Below are positions 38,661 to 46,260 of a DNA stretch of 64,000 bases, in pieces. Every line of letters begins with the position of its first letter. Position 1 is the first letter of the stretch. The DNA lies in contig NZ_BMKD01000001.1 in assembly GCF_014643835.1 (NCBI RefSeq), forward strand, positions 806,001 to 870,000, in the 5' to 3' direction. The position numbers and the translations under genes are program-made. This stretch comes from Mucilaginibacter rubeus (GTDB taxonomy: Bacteria; Bacteroidota; Bacteroidia; Sphingobacteriales; Sphingobacteriaceae). A model generated the notes under the pieces. It was given only the letters and a program-made list of their open reading frames with translations, did not search any database and was not told the origin of the DNA.

Positions 38661-38924
38661 ATGCCCCCTGTTAAAGCTATCAGGGAACAATGGCATGAGG
38701 ACAAAAACTCTTTAAACCAGCATGACGCCGGTGCTGCATCAATAACCCTCGACCAGGTTTACCAGAAAGCAAAGAACGAATGGCTATCTGCAGATAAGAA
38801 AAAGAATACCATTTATTTTGAAACCAATAATAATGGCATGATATCCGGCGCAAGTTATGTACCCAATGGCTGTCAGGATGATTGCTCAACAGGTATCTCC
38901 ATAAGCGAGATCAAGGCACTGTAA
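38661..38924 (+). pseudogene. C-terminal remnant of a second, unrelated gene (DUF6174-like)
   Basis: The 87-codon frame from ATG 38661 has no signal and starts abruptly. In-frame codons upstream (SYVLEYKTAN) read like a protein interior, so the true 5' part seems lost. The pattern SITLDQVYQKAKNEW, then TIYFETNNNGMISGASYVPN and a final CSTGISISEIKAL is similar to the C-terminal half of DUF6174-type small lipoproteins; this match is weak. It lies directly downstream of the truncated DUF1593 gene. A deletion that joined two genes is the simplest explanation. It may still be expressed as a small orphan protein. Confidence 0.4.
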
Positions 38925-38948
38925 CTTTATTGTAATTTACCGCGAAAT

Positions 38949-38983
38949 TTGGCCGATATGTGTCATAACGCATATTACTTTTG
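38949..38983 (+). promoter_or_regulatory. Probable promoter of mqnE
   Basis: TTG at 38949-38951 is followed, 24 bases on, by TACTTTTG (38976-38983), matching the Bacteroidota consensus TTG-N17-23-TAnnTTTG with slightly long spacing. A second TAnnTTTG box (TACCTTTG, 38994-39001) lies nearer to the start codon but lacks a -33 partner. Confidence 0.45.
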
Positions 38984-39017
38984 TGCTTTTTAGTACCTTT
39001 GACCAAATTTTTAATTG

Positions 39018-40211
39018 ATGCATAATTCAGATAATTTACAGTTTTTACTTAACGATCCGAATTTATCTGCTGATTTAAAGCATATTGCTCAAAAAGTTCT
39101 TGACAAACAACGCATCACTTTTGATGAAGGTGTTTTGCTTTATGAGCAGGGCGAACTTGGCTATCTTGGCACTTTGGCTAATTACATCCGCGAGGAACGC
39201 CACGGCGATAAAACTTATTTCAACCGTAATTTTCATATTGAGCCCACCAATCTTTGCGTTTACGACTGCAAATTTTGTTCGTACTCGCGGCTGCTGAAAC
39301 AAAAGGCGGAAGGATGGGAGTACACCATGGATGAAATGTTCAACATGGTTACCAAGTATGATGGCGAACCGGTTACTGAGGTTCACATTGTAGGTGGTGT
39401 GCTGCCGCAATATGACGTGCCTTTTTACCAGGAACTTTTCGCCCGCATCCGCGCGCATCGCCCGGAGTTGCATATCAAAGCGTTAACCCCGGTTGAATAT
39501 CACTACATCTTTAAAAAAGCTAAAATTGACTACGCCACAGGCATGCGCCTGATGAAGGAAGCTGGCTTGGACTCTATCCCCGGCGGCGGCGCTGAAATTT
39601 TTGACCCGGAAATCAGGGATCAGATCTCAAAAGATAAATGTACTGCCGATCAGTGGCTGGCTATTCATGAAGAATGGCACAAGCTTGGCGGCCGTTCAAA
39701 CGCTACCATGCTTTACGGACATATTGAAGCATATAAACACCGCGTTGACCACATGGAACGCTTACGCCAATTGCAGGATAAAACAGGCGGTTTCCAGACG
39801 TTCATTCCGCTTAAGTTCCGTAACAAGGATAACCAGATGTCGCACGTACCCGAGGTTTCGGTAATTGAAGATTTGCGAAACTACGCCGTAGCCCGCATCT
39901 ACCTGGATAACTTCGACCATATTAAAGCTTATTGGGCTATGATCAGTCGTACTACCGCACAGCTTTCGCTTAACTTCGGCGTTGACGACATTGATGGTAC
40001 GCTTGATGATACCACCAAAATCTATTCAATGGCCGGCGCCGAAGAGCAGCATCCAGGTATGAGCACCAAGCAAGTGGTAGAGTTAATTAAACATGTAGGC
40101 CGCCAGCCTATTGAACGTGATACATTATATAATGTAGTAACGGATTATACCAACTTTGTGTTCGGCGACGAACCGAAACCGCAGTATTACAAATTACCGG
40201 TAATTAATTAA
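39018..40211 (+). CDS. mqnE: Aminodeoxyfutalosine synthase (radical SAM, menaquinone)
   Basis: MqnE joins SAM to the MqnA product 3-[(1-carboxyvinyl)oxy]benzoate, forming 6-amino-6-deoxyfutalosine in the futalosine route to menaquinone. The 397-residue protein has the radical SAM cluster motif CVYDCKFC (Cys80, Cys84, Cys87) and the MqnE-type context EPTNLCVYDCKFCSYSRL, EVHIVGGVLPQYDVPFY, KALTPVEYHYI and GLDSIPGGGAEIF. The GGGAEIF and YATGMRLMKEAG features favour MqnE over the related MqnC. ATG 39018 is preferred to TTG 39015. mqnA lies two genes downstream; other pathway genes are not in the window. Confidence 0.95.
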   Translation: MHNSDNLQFLLNDPNLSADLKHIAQKVLDKQRITFDEGVLLYEQGELGYLGTLANYIREERHGDKTYFNRNFHIEPTNLCVYDCKFCSYSRLLKQKAEGWEYTMDEMFNMVTKYDGEPVTEVHIVGGVLPQYDVPFYQELFARIRAHRPELHIKALTPVEYHYIFKKAKIDYATGMRLMKEAGLDSIPGGGAEIFDPEIRDQISKDKCTADQWLAIHEEWHKLGGRSNATMLYGHIEAYKHRVDHMERLRQLQDKTGGFQTFIPLKFRNKDNQMSHVPEVSVIEDLRNYAVARIYLDNFDHIKAYWAMISRTTAQLSLNFGVDDIDGTLDDTTKIYSMAGAEEQHPGMSTKQVVELIKHVGRQPIERDTLYNVVTDYTNFVFGDEPKPQYYKLPVIN

Positions 40212-40220
40212 GCTTTTTAA

Positions 40221-40315
40221 GCTGAAAGCCAAAGGCCGAAAGCTTAAAGCAAAGCAATAAATTTAGCATAGATAAAAGCAAAAAAGCTTTAAGCCTTCGG
40301 CTTTCAGCTTTGGGC
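40221..40315. repeat. Imperfect long inverted repeat (family B, copy 1)
   Basis: The region from gctgaaagccaaaggcc (40221) to agcttaaagc (40250) is roughly complementary to gctttaagccttcggcttt... (40286-40315), so the transcript can fold into a long hairpin between mqnE and the phosphatase gene. The same words (agctgaaagc, gctttcagc, tttgggct) recur at 52551-52624. Confidence 0.7.
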
Positions 40316-40323
40316 TCAAGAAA

Positions 40324-40950
40324 ATGGTACAAAAAACCTTATATATAGTACGTCACGGCCAAACTGAGTATAACAAACTTGGTATTATACAGGGTCGTGG
40401 TGTGGATACCGATTTAAATGACGAAGGTCGTAAACAAGCCCGCCAGTTTTTTGAGGCTTATAAAACTGTTCCGTTCGATAAAATTTATATATCGGCATTA
40501 AAGCGCACACAGCAAAGTATCCAGCCTTTTATTGATCTGGGGATACCTTATGAAAAGCTTCCGGGTTTGGATGAGCTGGCCTGGGGCATTCACGAAGGCC
40601 AGTCGCCAACTACTGATAATAAAGCTGCTTTTCTGCAGATTATGCGTGATTGGCTGGATGGTAAGCTCGACAGTAAATTTGAAGGGGGCGAAAGTCCGCT
40701 TGAGGTTGAAGTACGCCAGCGCGAAGCCATGGAGGTGATCATGAGCCACCCCGAAGAAAAAAACGTGCTTATTTGTATGCACGGTCGCGCTTTACGACTG
40801 TTGCTTTGTATCCTTACCGGTAAGCCCTTATCCGAAATGGATACCTTTCCGCACCAAAACCTGGTATTATACAAGGTAACGTACAATGGCGAAAGATTCG
40901 AAATCATCGACTTTAACAATGCCGAACATCTCAAACATTCCGAAGAATAG
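40324..40950 (+). CDS. Histidine phosphatase family protein (phosphoglycerate-mutase-like)
   Basis: This 208-residue cytoplasmic protein has the family's active-site motif YIVRHGQTEYN with catalytic His11 and Arg10, the acidic partner region ELAWGIHEGQ, and the second histidine in LICMHGRALRL (about residue 154). This is the two-histidine phosphatase fold used by cofactor-dependent phosphoglycerate mutases, alpha-ribazole phosphatases and many broad phosphatases. The position between mqnE and mqnA suggests co-transcription, but a role in menaquinone synthesis is not established. The gene ends 13 bases before the proposed mqnA start. Confidence 0.92.
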   Translation: MVQKTLYIVRHGQTEYNKLGIIQGRGVDTDLNDEGRKQARQFFEAYKTVPFDKIYISALKRTQQSIQPFIDLGIPYEKLPGLDELAWGIHEGQSPTTDNKAAFLQIMRDWLDGKLDSKFEGGESPLEVEVRQREAMEVIMSHPEEKNVLICMHGRALRLLLCILTGKPLSEMDTFPHQNLVLYKVTYNGERFEIIDFNNAEHLKHSEE

Positions 40951-40963
40951 AAATAGCGAATTT

Positions 40964-41707
40964 GTGAACAAGATCAGAATATCAGCAGTAAGCTACACTA
41001 ATACCAAACCCTTTTTATACGGCATTCAACATACCGACATCATTAATAAAATTGACCTGAGCCTTGATATCCCGTCAGATTGTGCTCAAAAGCTTATTGA
41101 CGACGTGGTTGATATCGGTCTGATCCCGGTTGCTGCAGCACTGAGTTTGCCGCAATGGGAAATTGTTTCTGACTACTGCATTGGTGCCGTAGGCGCGGTA
41201 AACTCCGTTTTCATTTTCAGCAATAGTGATATTAAGGACGTAACTACCATTCAACTCGATCCGCAGTCGCGTTCATCAAATAATCTTGCCCGTGTGCTGC
41301 TGAAAAACCACTGGTTGGTAAACCCCAAACAGGTAAGTAATGCGCCGGATTATGCCCAATCTGCAGATGAACAAACCGCCTTTGTACAAATAGGCGACCG
41401 TACCTTCGGCAAAAAGCAGCAATACAAATATGTTTACGACCTGGCCGAAGAATGGCAAAAAATGACCGGGCTGCCTTTTACATTTGCGGCCTGGATAGCT
41501 AATAAGCCTATCCCGCGGGAGTTCATGGATGAGTTTAACGCGTCGTTAAAGTATGGCCTTGAACACCGGGAAGAGCTTTTTAAAGAATTAACCATGCGCG
41601 ACGATTTTGACCTGGTTGATTATTTGATGGTGAAGATAGATTATGATTTAACAGCGGATAAAAAGAAAGCCCTGTACCTGTTTCATGAGTATATAAAAGC
41701 GTTATAA
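40964..41707 (+). CDS. mqnA: Chorismate dehydratase (menaquinone)
   Basis: MqnA converts chorismate to 3-[(1-carboxyvinyl)oxy]benzoate, the first step of the futalosine pathway. The N-terminal motif KIRISAVSYTNTKPFLYGI, the following DIPSDCAQKLIDDVVDIGLIPVAA, and DPQSRSSNNLARVLLKNHW are characteristic of the MqnA/MqnD periplasmic-binding-protein-like fold. The family normally starts at about this Asn-Lys-Ile, so GTG 40964 (13 bases after the phosphatase stop) is preferred; ATG codons at 40919 or 40886 would add 15 or 26 poorly conserved residues and overlap the upstream gene. The length from GTG is 247 residues. It completes a compact mqnE-phosphatase-mqnA unit. Confidence 0.92.
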   Translation: MNKIRISAVSYTNTKPFLYGIQHTDIINKIDLSLDIPSDCAQKLIDDVVDIGLIPVAAALSLPQWEIVSDYCIGAVGAVNSVFIFSNSDIKDVTTIQLDPQSRSSNNLARVLLKNHWLVNPKQVSNAPDYAQSADEQTAFVQIGDRTFGKKQQYKYVYDLAEEWQKMTGLPFTFAAWIANKPIPREFMDEFNASLKYGLEHREELFKELTMRDDFDLVDYLMVKIDYDLTADKKKALYLFHEYIKAL

Positions 41708-41712
41708 TCTCT

Positions 41713-41796
41713 GAACCGGGATTTGGGTGGATTTTTAGGATTACAGGATCAGAATTGTTTGGTTATGTAATCCGATAATCACATAAATCCCGGTTC
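41713..41796. repeat. Nested inverted repeat (family C)
   Basis: The outer 12-nt arms gaaccgggattt (41713-41724) and aaatcccggttc (41785-41796) and inner arms ggattaca (41738-41745) and tgtaatcc (41766-41773) are perfect complements. They could fold into one long stem with internal bulges. It fills the gap between mqnA and the SDR gene. Similar gaaccgggattt palindromes are familiar in Bacteroidota intergenic DNA. Confidence 0.75.
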
Positions 41797-41856
41797 GCGC
41801 AAAAACAATTCCCTTCTCAATTCCATTGCTTATCTTAAACACAAAAACGTTTATCT

Positions 41857-42669
41857 ATGAGCAATACTCCCCAACTACTAAAAGGACAAGCTGCCCTCGT
41901 AACCGGCGCCGATAGCGGCATTGGCAAAGGTGTCGCATTAGCTATGGCCGCTGCCGGAGCCAAATTACTGATTAATTATGCCCATAATAAAGCAGCCGCT
42001 GATGATGTTGTAAGCCAGATCAAGGCCACAGGCGGCGAGGCATTTGCATTTCAGGCCGATGTAAGCCATGAGGAAGAGGTAAAAGCCATGTTTGCCGAAA
42101 TATTTAAGCAATATGGCACCATTGACATTTTGGTAAACAATGCCGGTTTGCAAAAAGATGCCAGATTTGTTGATATGACGCTTGACGACTGGAATAAAGT
42201 GATTAGTATTAACTTAACCGGTCAGTTTCTTTGTGCCCGGGAGGCTGCTAAAGAGTTTATAAAACGCGGTGTTGTTGAAGGAGGAAGCAAAGCTGCGGGC
42301 AAAATTATCTGTATGAGCAGTGTGCATGAAGTAATTCCCTGGGCGGGGCATGTAAACTATGCGGCCAGCAAAGGCGGTATTATGATGTTTATGAAAAGTA
42401 TAGCACAAGAGCTCGCCCCGCATAAGATCAGGGTGAATGGGATAGGGCCAGGCGCTATACAAACACCTATTAATAAGGAAGCCTGGGAAACCCCGGAAGC
42501 TCTTGATAAGTTATTGACGCTCATCCCTTACAACCGGATAGGCCAGCCGGCTGACATCGGAAAACTGGCAGTTTGGCTGGCTTCAGATGAGTCGGATTAC
42601 ATTACCGGGGTCACAATTTTTGCAGATGGGGGCATGACTTTGTACCCGGGCTTTGCAGATAATGGCTAA
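41857..42669 (+). CDS. Short-chain dehydrogenase/reductase (glucose-1-dehydrogenase-like)
   Basis: This 270-residue NAD(P)-dependent oxidoreductase has the classical SDR layout: TGADSGIGKG (16-25), NNAG (94-97), catalytic Ser near 155, Tyr168 and Lys172 (YAASK), and the downstream GPGAIQTPI segment. The close spacing and extra EGGSKAAGKI insertion before the catalytic serine are typical of SDRs annotated as glucose 1-dehydrogenases, but substrate specificity cannot be read from sequence. The gene stands alone between a palindromic element and a terminator. Confidence 0.92.
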   Translation: MSNTPQLLKGQAALVTGADSGIGKGVALAMAAAGAKLLINYAHNKAAADDVVSQIKATGGEAFAFQADVSHEEEVKAMFAEIFKQYGTIDILVNNAGLQKDARFVDMTLDDWNKVISINLTGQFLCAREAAKEFIKRGVVEGGSKAAGKIICMSSVHEVIPWAGHVNYAASKGGIMMFMKSIAQELAPHKIRVNGIGPGAIQTPINKEAWETPEALDKLLTLIPYNRIGQPADIGKLAVWLASDESDYITGVTIFADGGMTLYPGFADNG

Positions 42670-42710
42670 ATGACATTTTCATGACAACATAAATCGGTTT
42701 AGCAAACTAA

Positions 42711-42734
42711 AAACGCCATTAATTGGCGTTTTTT
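42711..42734 (+). terminator. Intrinsic terminator after the SDR gene
   Basis: The 8-bp stem aaacgcca (42711-42718) pairs with tggcgttt (42724-42731), with a T-run directly after it. Confidence 0.85.
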
Positions 42735-42860
42735 CTTTTAGATATTGTAAAATATACACTAAGGTTATTGATAAAATTTAAATTTTGCGGCTATAAAAGG
42801 CTATAATTATTAAATATTCATAAAAGTTCAAGAAAATTTTAAATATTGACAAGTGTAGCG

Positions 42861-42868
42861 TATTTTTG
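42861..42868 (+). promoter_or_regulatory. Probable -7 box of the PepSY-like protein gene
   Basis: TATTTTTG matches the Bacteroidota -7 consensus TAnnTTTG exactly, 26 bases upstream of the start codon at 42895. No TTG occurs at the usual spacing; the nearest, in ttgaca at 42846, is only 12 bases away. This gives a moderate call. Confidence 0.5.
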
Positions 42869-42894
42869 TTGCAGGATTTAAAATTTAAACGAAC

Positions 42895-43371
42895 ATGAAA
42901 AAGATATTTTTAACAATAGCAACCGCAGCATTATTTACCGTTAACGCTTTTGCCGATGGTGGCAAAAAATCTGACGGTGGTACCAACGTTTCTTACATCG
43001 CTTTACACGGCTTTACTGCTGATTTCGCTGAAGCTACCAACGTTAACTGGACTGTAACCAAAAACGTTCAAAAAGCTACTTTCACTGTTGATGGCGTTCA
43101 AAAAACTGCTTTCTACAACCTGCAAGGTGAATTTTTAGGTACAACTCAACGTGTTGACAACAAAGCTATCCCTGCAAAAGCCCTTCAACAAATCAACAGC
43201 GATTACAAAGGTTACGAAGTAGGCGAAGTTATCGTTTACCAGGCTAACACTTCAATCAATGACGCTATCGAGCCAACTTCATATTTTGTTGACTTGAAAA
43301 ACGACAAACACGAAGTTTTGGTAAGGATTACTCAACAAGCTAACATCGAGTTTTTCCAACAAGTAAAATAA
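42895..43371 (+). CDS. Exported PepSY-like (BLIP-fold) protein
   Basis: This 158-residue protein has a signal peptide (MKKIFLTIATAALFTVNAFA). The mature domain has PepSY-like features: NVQKATFTVDGVQKTAFYNLQG, then KALQQINSDYKGYEVGEVI, VDLKNDKHEVLVRI. Codon use is more biased than in its neighbours (for example repeated gtt, gct, aac and cgt), consistent with high expression. PepSY-like periplasmic proteins may bind or inhibit proteases, but this is not known for this one. It has its own -7 box and a strong terminator, so it is a single-gene unit. Confidence 0.8.
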   Translation: MKKIFLTIATAALFTVNAFADGGKKSDGGTNVSYIALHGFTADFAEATNVNWTVTKNVQKATFTVDGVQKTAFYNLQGEFLGTTQRVDNKAIPAKALQQINSDYKGYEVGEVIVYQANTSINDAIEPTSYFVDLKNDKHEVLVRITQQANIEFFQQVK

Positions 43372-43393
43372 CTCCGAAAAATTATAACAATGG

Positions 43394-43427
43394 AAAGCCG
43401 TCCCGAATATCAGGACGGCTTTTTTTA
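43394..43427 (+). terminator. Intrinsic terminator after PepSY-like gene
   Basis: The 10-bp stem aaagccgtcc (43394-43403) pairs with ggacggcttt (43413-43422) around a 9-nt loop, followed by a T-run. It is one of the strongest terminators in the window. Confidence 0.9.
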
Positions 43428-43521
43428 TGATTATAAATCACACTTTTATGTCATAAAGCCTCTTTTCATAAAACAAAAACGGTGTTTTCGTCTTTTAAAT
43501 ATTAATTAATATTTACTTCAT

Positions 43522-45729
43522 ATGTCGAAAACAATAATTGTATCAAACCGTTTGCCTGTTAAAATTTCCAAAACTGATGGTGCATACCATTCATCACCGA
43601 GCGAGGGAGGATTAGCTACCGGTTTAGGTTCAATATATAAACAGGGCGATAACGTATGGATAGGCTGGCCCGGAATAGAAGTTGCTGAGCAGGAAGATAA
43701 AGACCAGGTTACAAAAGAATTAAAAGAGTTAAGCCTGATCCCTGTTTTTTTAGATCAGGAAGAGATCAACCAATACTACGAAGGTTTCAGCAACGAGGTT
43801 TTATGGCCCGTTTTTCATTATTACGCTTCAACTTATGCTGCATACAAACAATCAAACTGGGATTACTATAAAGCGGTAAATAAAAAGTTCAGGGATATGA
43901 TCCTGAGCATCGCCGGGCCCGGCGATGTGATCTGGATCCACGATTACCAGTTGCTATTATTACCCGCCCTGGTCAGGCAGGAGTTGCCGGATGTTTCTAT
44001 TGGCTTTTTCCTCCATATTCCTTTCCCGTCAAATGAAATGTTCAGGTTAATCCCGTGGCGTTCGGAACTATTGGATGGAATGCTTGGCGCCGATCTGATC
44101 GGTTTACATACATTTGATGATGTGCGCCACTTTTTAGGTGCGGCTACACGTCTGCTGCCGGTAACATCCAGTGCCAATATCATCAGCAATGGCGAGCGCT
44201 CGGTTGTTATCGAGTCGTTCCCGATGGGGATCGATGAAAAAAGGTATTCATCGCTACCGCTACAGGACGATGTAAAACAGCAGATTGAGCTTATTAAAGA
44301 GAATTTCCAGAACAAAAAGCTGATCCTTTCTATAGACAGGCTTGATTACAGCAAGGGGATCCTGCAAAGGCTGGAAGCTTTTGAGCTGCTGCTTGAACAA
44401 TGCCCGGAATGTATTGAGCACATTACGCTTTACATGATCGTGGTTCCATCCCGGGATACGGTACCGCAATACGCTCACCTTCGGGATGAAATAGATAAAA
44501 AAGTAGGGAAGATCAATGCTTTGTATCGCACTATGGACTGGAGCCCGGTGCACTATTACTATCGCTCATTCCCTATCGAAACCCTGTCGGCACTCTACTA
44601 CTCGGCCGATGTTTGCCTGGTTACACCCATGCGCGATGGCATGAACCTGGTAAGCAAAGAGTATGTCGCCAGCCGGATAAACAATGATGGCGTATTGATT
44701 ATGAGTGAGATGGCAGGATCATCTAAAGAACTTATAGATGCTATAATTGTTAATCCTAATAATACCGGGGAAGTTTGCCGGGCCATTTTACAGGCTATCA
44801 ATATGCCGCTTGAGGAACAGCGCCGGCGCATGATCCCGATGAGGCAGCTTGTAGCAAAGTTCAACACATCCCATTGGGTTAAAATTTTTATGGATAGGCT
44901 GAAAGAAGTAAAACTCATGCAGCGCTCCATGCAGGCCAGGCACGTGAGCAACACTACCGAACAAAGTATTATTAACCGTTATATCAAAACTAAAAAGCGC
45001 ATTATCTTTTTGGATTATGACGGAACACTGGTAAATTTTAAATCCAATATCGATCAGGCCTCTCCCGATAAGGAGTTGTACAATGTCATCAATAAACTTG
45101 CGGAAGATTCTGCAAATCAATTGGTTTTGATTAGCGGGCGAAAGCATGAAAACCTCGACGAGTGGTTTAAGGAAAACGACATCTATCTTATTGCCGAACA
45201 TGGTTCATGGTTTAAGCAACCCGGCACTTTATGGCATAAAATAAGCGGACTAACCGATCAATGGAAGCATGATATTTATCCGATATTGGAAACCTATGTT
45301 GATCGTACACCTGGCTCGTTCATTGAAGAGAAAACATATTCACTGGTTTGGCATTACCGTAAAGCCCAGGCCGGGCTTGGCGAGCTCAGGGCCAATGAGT
45401 TGATGAATAATCTTAAATATCTTGCAAGCGATAAAGGGTTACAGTTACTGGCAGGGGATAAGGTACTGGAAGTGAAGAATATGGATATTAACAAGGGTAA
45501 AGCCGCTTTAACACTTACCGAAGGCCGTGATTATGATTTCATTATAGCTTTCGGCGATGATTATACCGACGAAGATATCTTTAAAGCCCTGCCCGAAAGT
45601 GCTATTACCATTAAAGTTGGCAGTAATCTTTCGGCAGCTAAATTTTACCTGCGAAACCCATCAGAGGTTAGGAAATTACTTACCAGTTTTGCTAAGTATA
45701 CGCCGGTTGAGGAACCGGCGGACAAGTAA
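43522..45729 (+). CDS. Bifunctional trehalose-6-phosphate synthase/phosphatase
   Basis: This 735-residue fusion makes trehalose from UDP-glucose and glucose 6-phosphate and then removes the phosphate. The N-terminal GT20 synthase (about 1-470) shows VSNRLPVK, GDVIWIHDYQLLLLP, GFFLHIPFPS, SIDRLDYSKGI and DGMNLVSKEYV. The C-terminal HAD phosphatase (about 490-735) has motif I LDYDGTLVNF (Asp498, Asp500), the motif LISGRKHENL and motif IV AFGDDYTDEDIF. Both halves look complete and catalytically intact, which is the usual arrangement in Bacteroidota. It has its own terminator at 45761. The separate trehalase and GH65 elsewhere in the window would act on the product or on external trehalose. Confidence 0.95.
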   Translation: MSKTIIVSNRLPVKISKTDGAYHSSPSEGGLATGLGSIYKQGDNVWIGWPGIEVAEQEDKDQVTKELKELSLIPVFLDQEEINQYYEGFSNEVLWPVFHYYASTYAAYKQSNWDYYKAVNKKFRDMILSIAGPGDVIWIHDYQLLLLPALVRQELPDVSIGFFLHIPFPSNEMFRLIPWRSELLDGMLGADLIGLHTFDDVRHFLGAATRLLPVTSSANIISNGERSVVIESFPMGIDEKRYSSLPLQDDVKQQIELIKENFQNKKLILSIDRLDYSKGILQRLEAFELLLEQCPECIEHITLYMIVVPSRDTVPQYAHLRDEIDKKVGKINALYRTMDWSPVHYYYRSFPIETLSALYYSADVCLVTPMRDGMNLVSKEYVASRINNDGVLIMSEMAGSSKELIDAIIVNPNNTGEVCRAILQAINMPLEEQRRRMIPMRQLVAKFNTSHWVKIFMDRLKEVKLMQRSMQARHVSNTTEQSIINRYIKTKKRIIFLDYDGTLVNFKSNIDQASPDKELYNVINKLAEDSANQLVLISGRKHENLDEWFKENDIYLIAEHGSWFKQPGTLWHKISGLTDQWKHDIYPILETYVDRTPGSFIEEKTYSLVWHYRKAQAGLGELRANELMNNLKYLASDKGLQLLAGDKVLEVKNMDINKGKAALTLTEGRDYDFIIAFGDDYTDEDIFKALPESAITIKVGSNLSAAKFYLRNPSEVRKLLTSFAKYTPVEEPADK

Positions 45730-45740
45730 GGTTTAGTCGG

Positions 45741-45937
45741 TTTATTTAAAATTTATTTATGCCTGCGGTTTAGCCGCGGGCATTTTTTTATATTCGGTTC
45801 GCGATAATGTAACCCTTTATGAAAAAAATCAGCCTGCTTGTTTTTGCATTGATGCTTAGTTGCCATATCATTTTTGCGCAAACCCCGGTCTATAAAATTT
45901 ATGCTGTAAAATTCGCCGAATCCGGATATCCATTTAA
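45741..45937. repeat. 197-bp direct duplication, copy A
   Basis: This segment (terminator hairpin, spacer and the first 39 codons of a metallo-beta-lactamase-like gene) is repeated at 46064-46260 with only scattered differences. It ends at catttaa in both copies, after which the sequences are unrelated. Confidence 0.9.
45761..45789 (+). terminator. Terminator after trehalose synthesis gene (copy A)
   Basis: The stem gcctgcgg (45761-45768) pairs with ccgcgggc, including one G-U pair, around a short loop, followed by a T-run. A near-identical copy is at 46085-46112. Confidence 0.85.
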
Positions 45938-46064
45938 TCTTGCGCTCGTTCGCAACGAGCGCTTAATATGGCTTAGCGATTGCATCGCCAGTGGCGTTAT
46001 AAACGCAAACCCAGGTTACGCACTCGTTGCAAACGAGCGCGAGATGACAAATAGGTATTATTAG
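45819..46064 (+). pseudogene. Truncated 5' copy of the metallo-beta-lactamase gene
   Basis: The first 39 codons, including the signal peptide MKKISLLVFALMLSCHIIFAQ, are almost identical to the gene starting at 46142. After PFN the frame runs into an unrelated structured element with four small hairpins (45942-46040) and stops at 46064. The 81-residue product has no catalytic residues. It is a duplication remnant interrupted by, or fused to, the element. Confidence 0.85.
45942..46040. mobile_element. Short hairpin-array element (MITE-like)
   Basis: Four small hairpins with 3-nt loops follow one another. Arms are gcgctcgtt/aacgagcgc (45942-45962), gcgat/atcgc (45976-45988), gcgtt/aacgc (45994-46006) and gcactcgtt/aacgagcgc with one mismatch (46020-46040). 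The first and last are near-copies, so they look like the ends of a short interspersed element of about 99 bp. There is no coding capacity. A mobile origin is inference from the terminal symmetry and from its position between duplicated DNA. Confidence 0.6.
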
Positions 46065-46260
46065 TTTAATTTAAAATTATTTATGCCTGCGGTTTAGCCG
46101 CGGGCATTTTTTATATTCGGTTCACGATAATATAACCTATTATGAAAAAAATCAGCCTGCTTGTTTTTGCATTAATGCTTAGTTGCCATATCATTTATGC
46201 GCAAACCCCGGTCTATAAAATTTATGGAGTAAAATTCGCCGAATCGGGATATCCATTTAA
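46064..46260. repeat. 197-bp direct duplication, copy B
   Basis: Copy B of the segment at 45741-45937. It includes a second terminator hairpin and the intact gene's start; the two start codons lie 323 bases apart. Differences are a few substitutions and single-base indels in the A/T tracts. Confidence 0.9.
46085..46112 (+). terminator. Duplicated terminator hairpin (copy B)
   Basis: Same gcctgcgg/ccgcgggc stem and T-run as at 45761. It lies 30 bases before the metallo-beta-lactamase start, so any transcript coming from upstream should end here. Confidence 0.8.
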
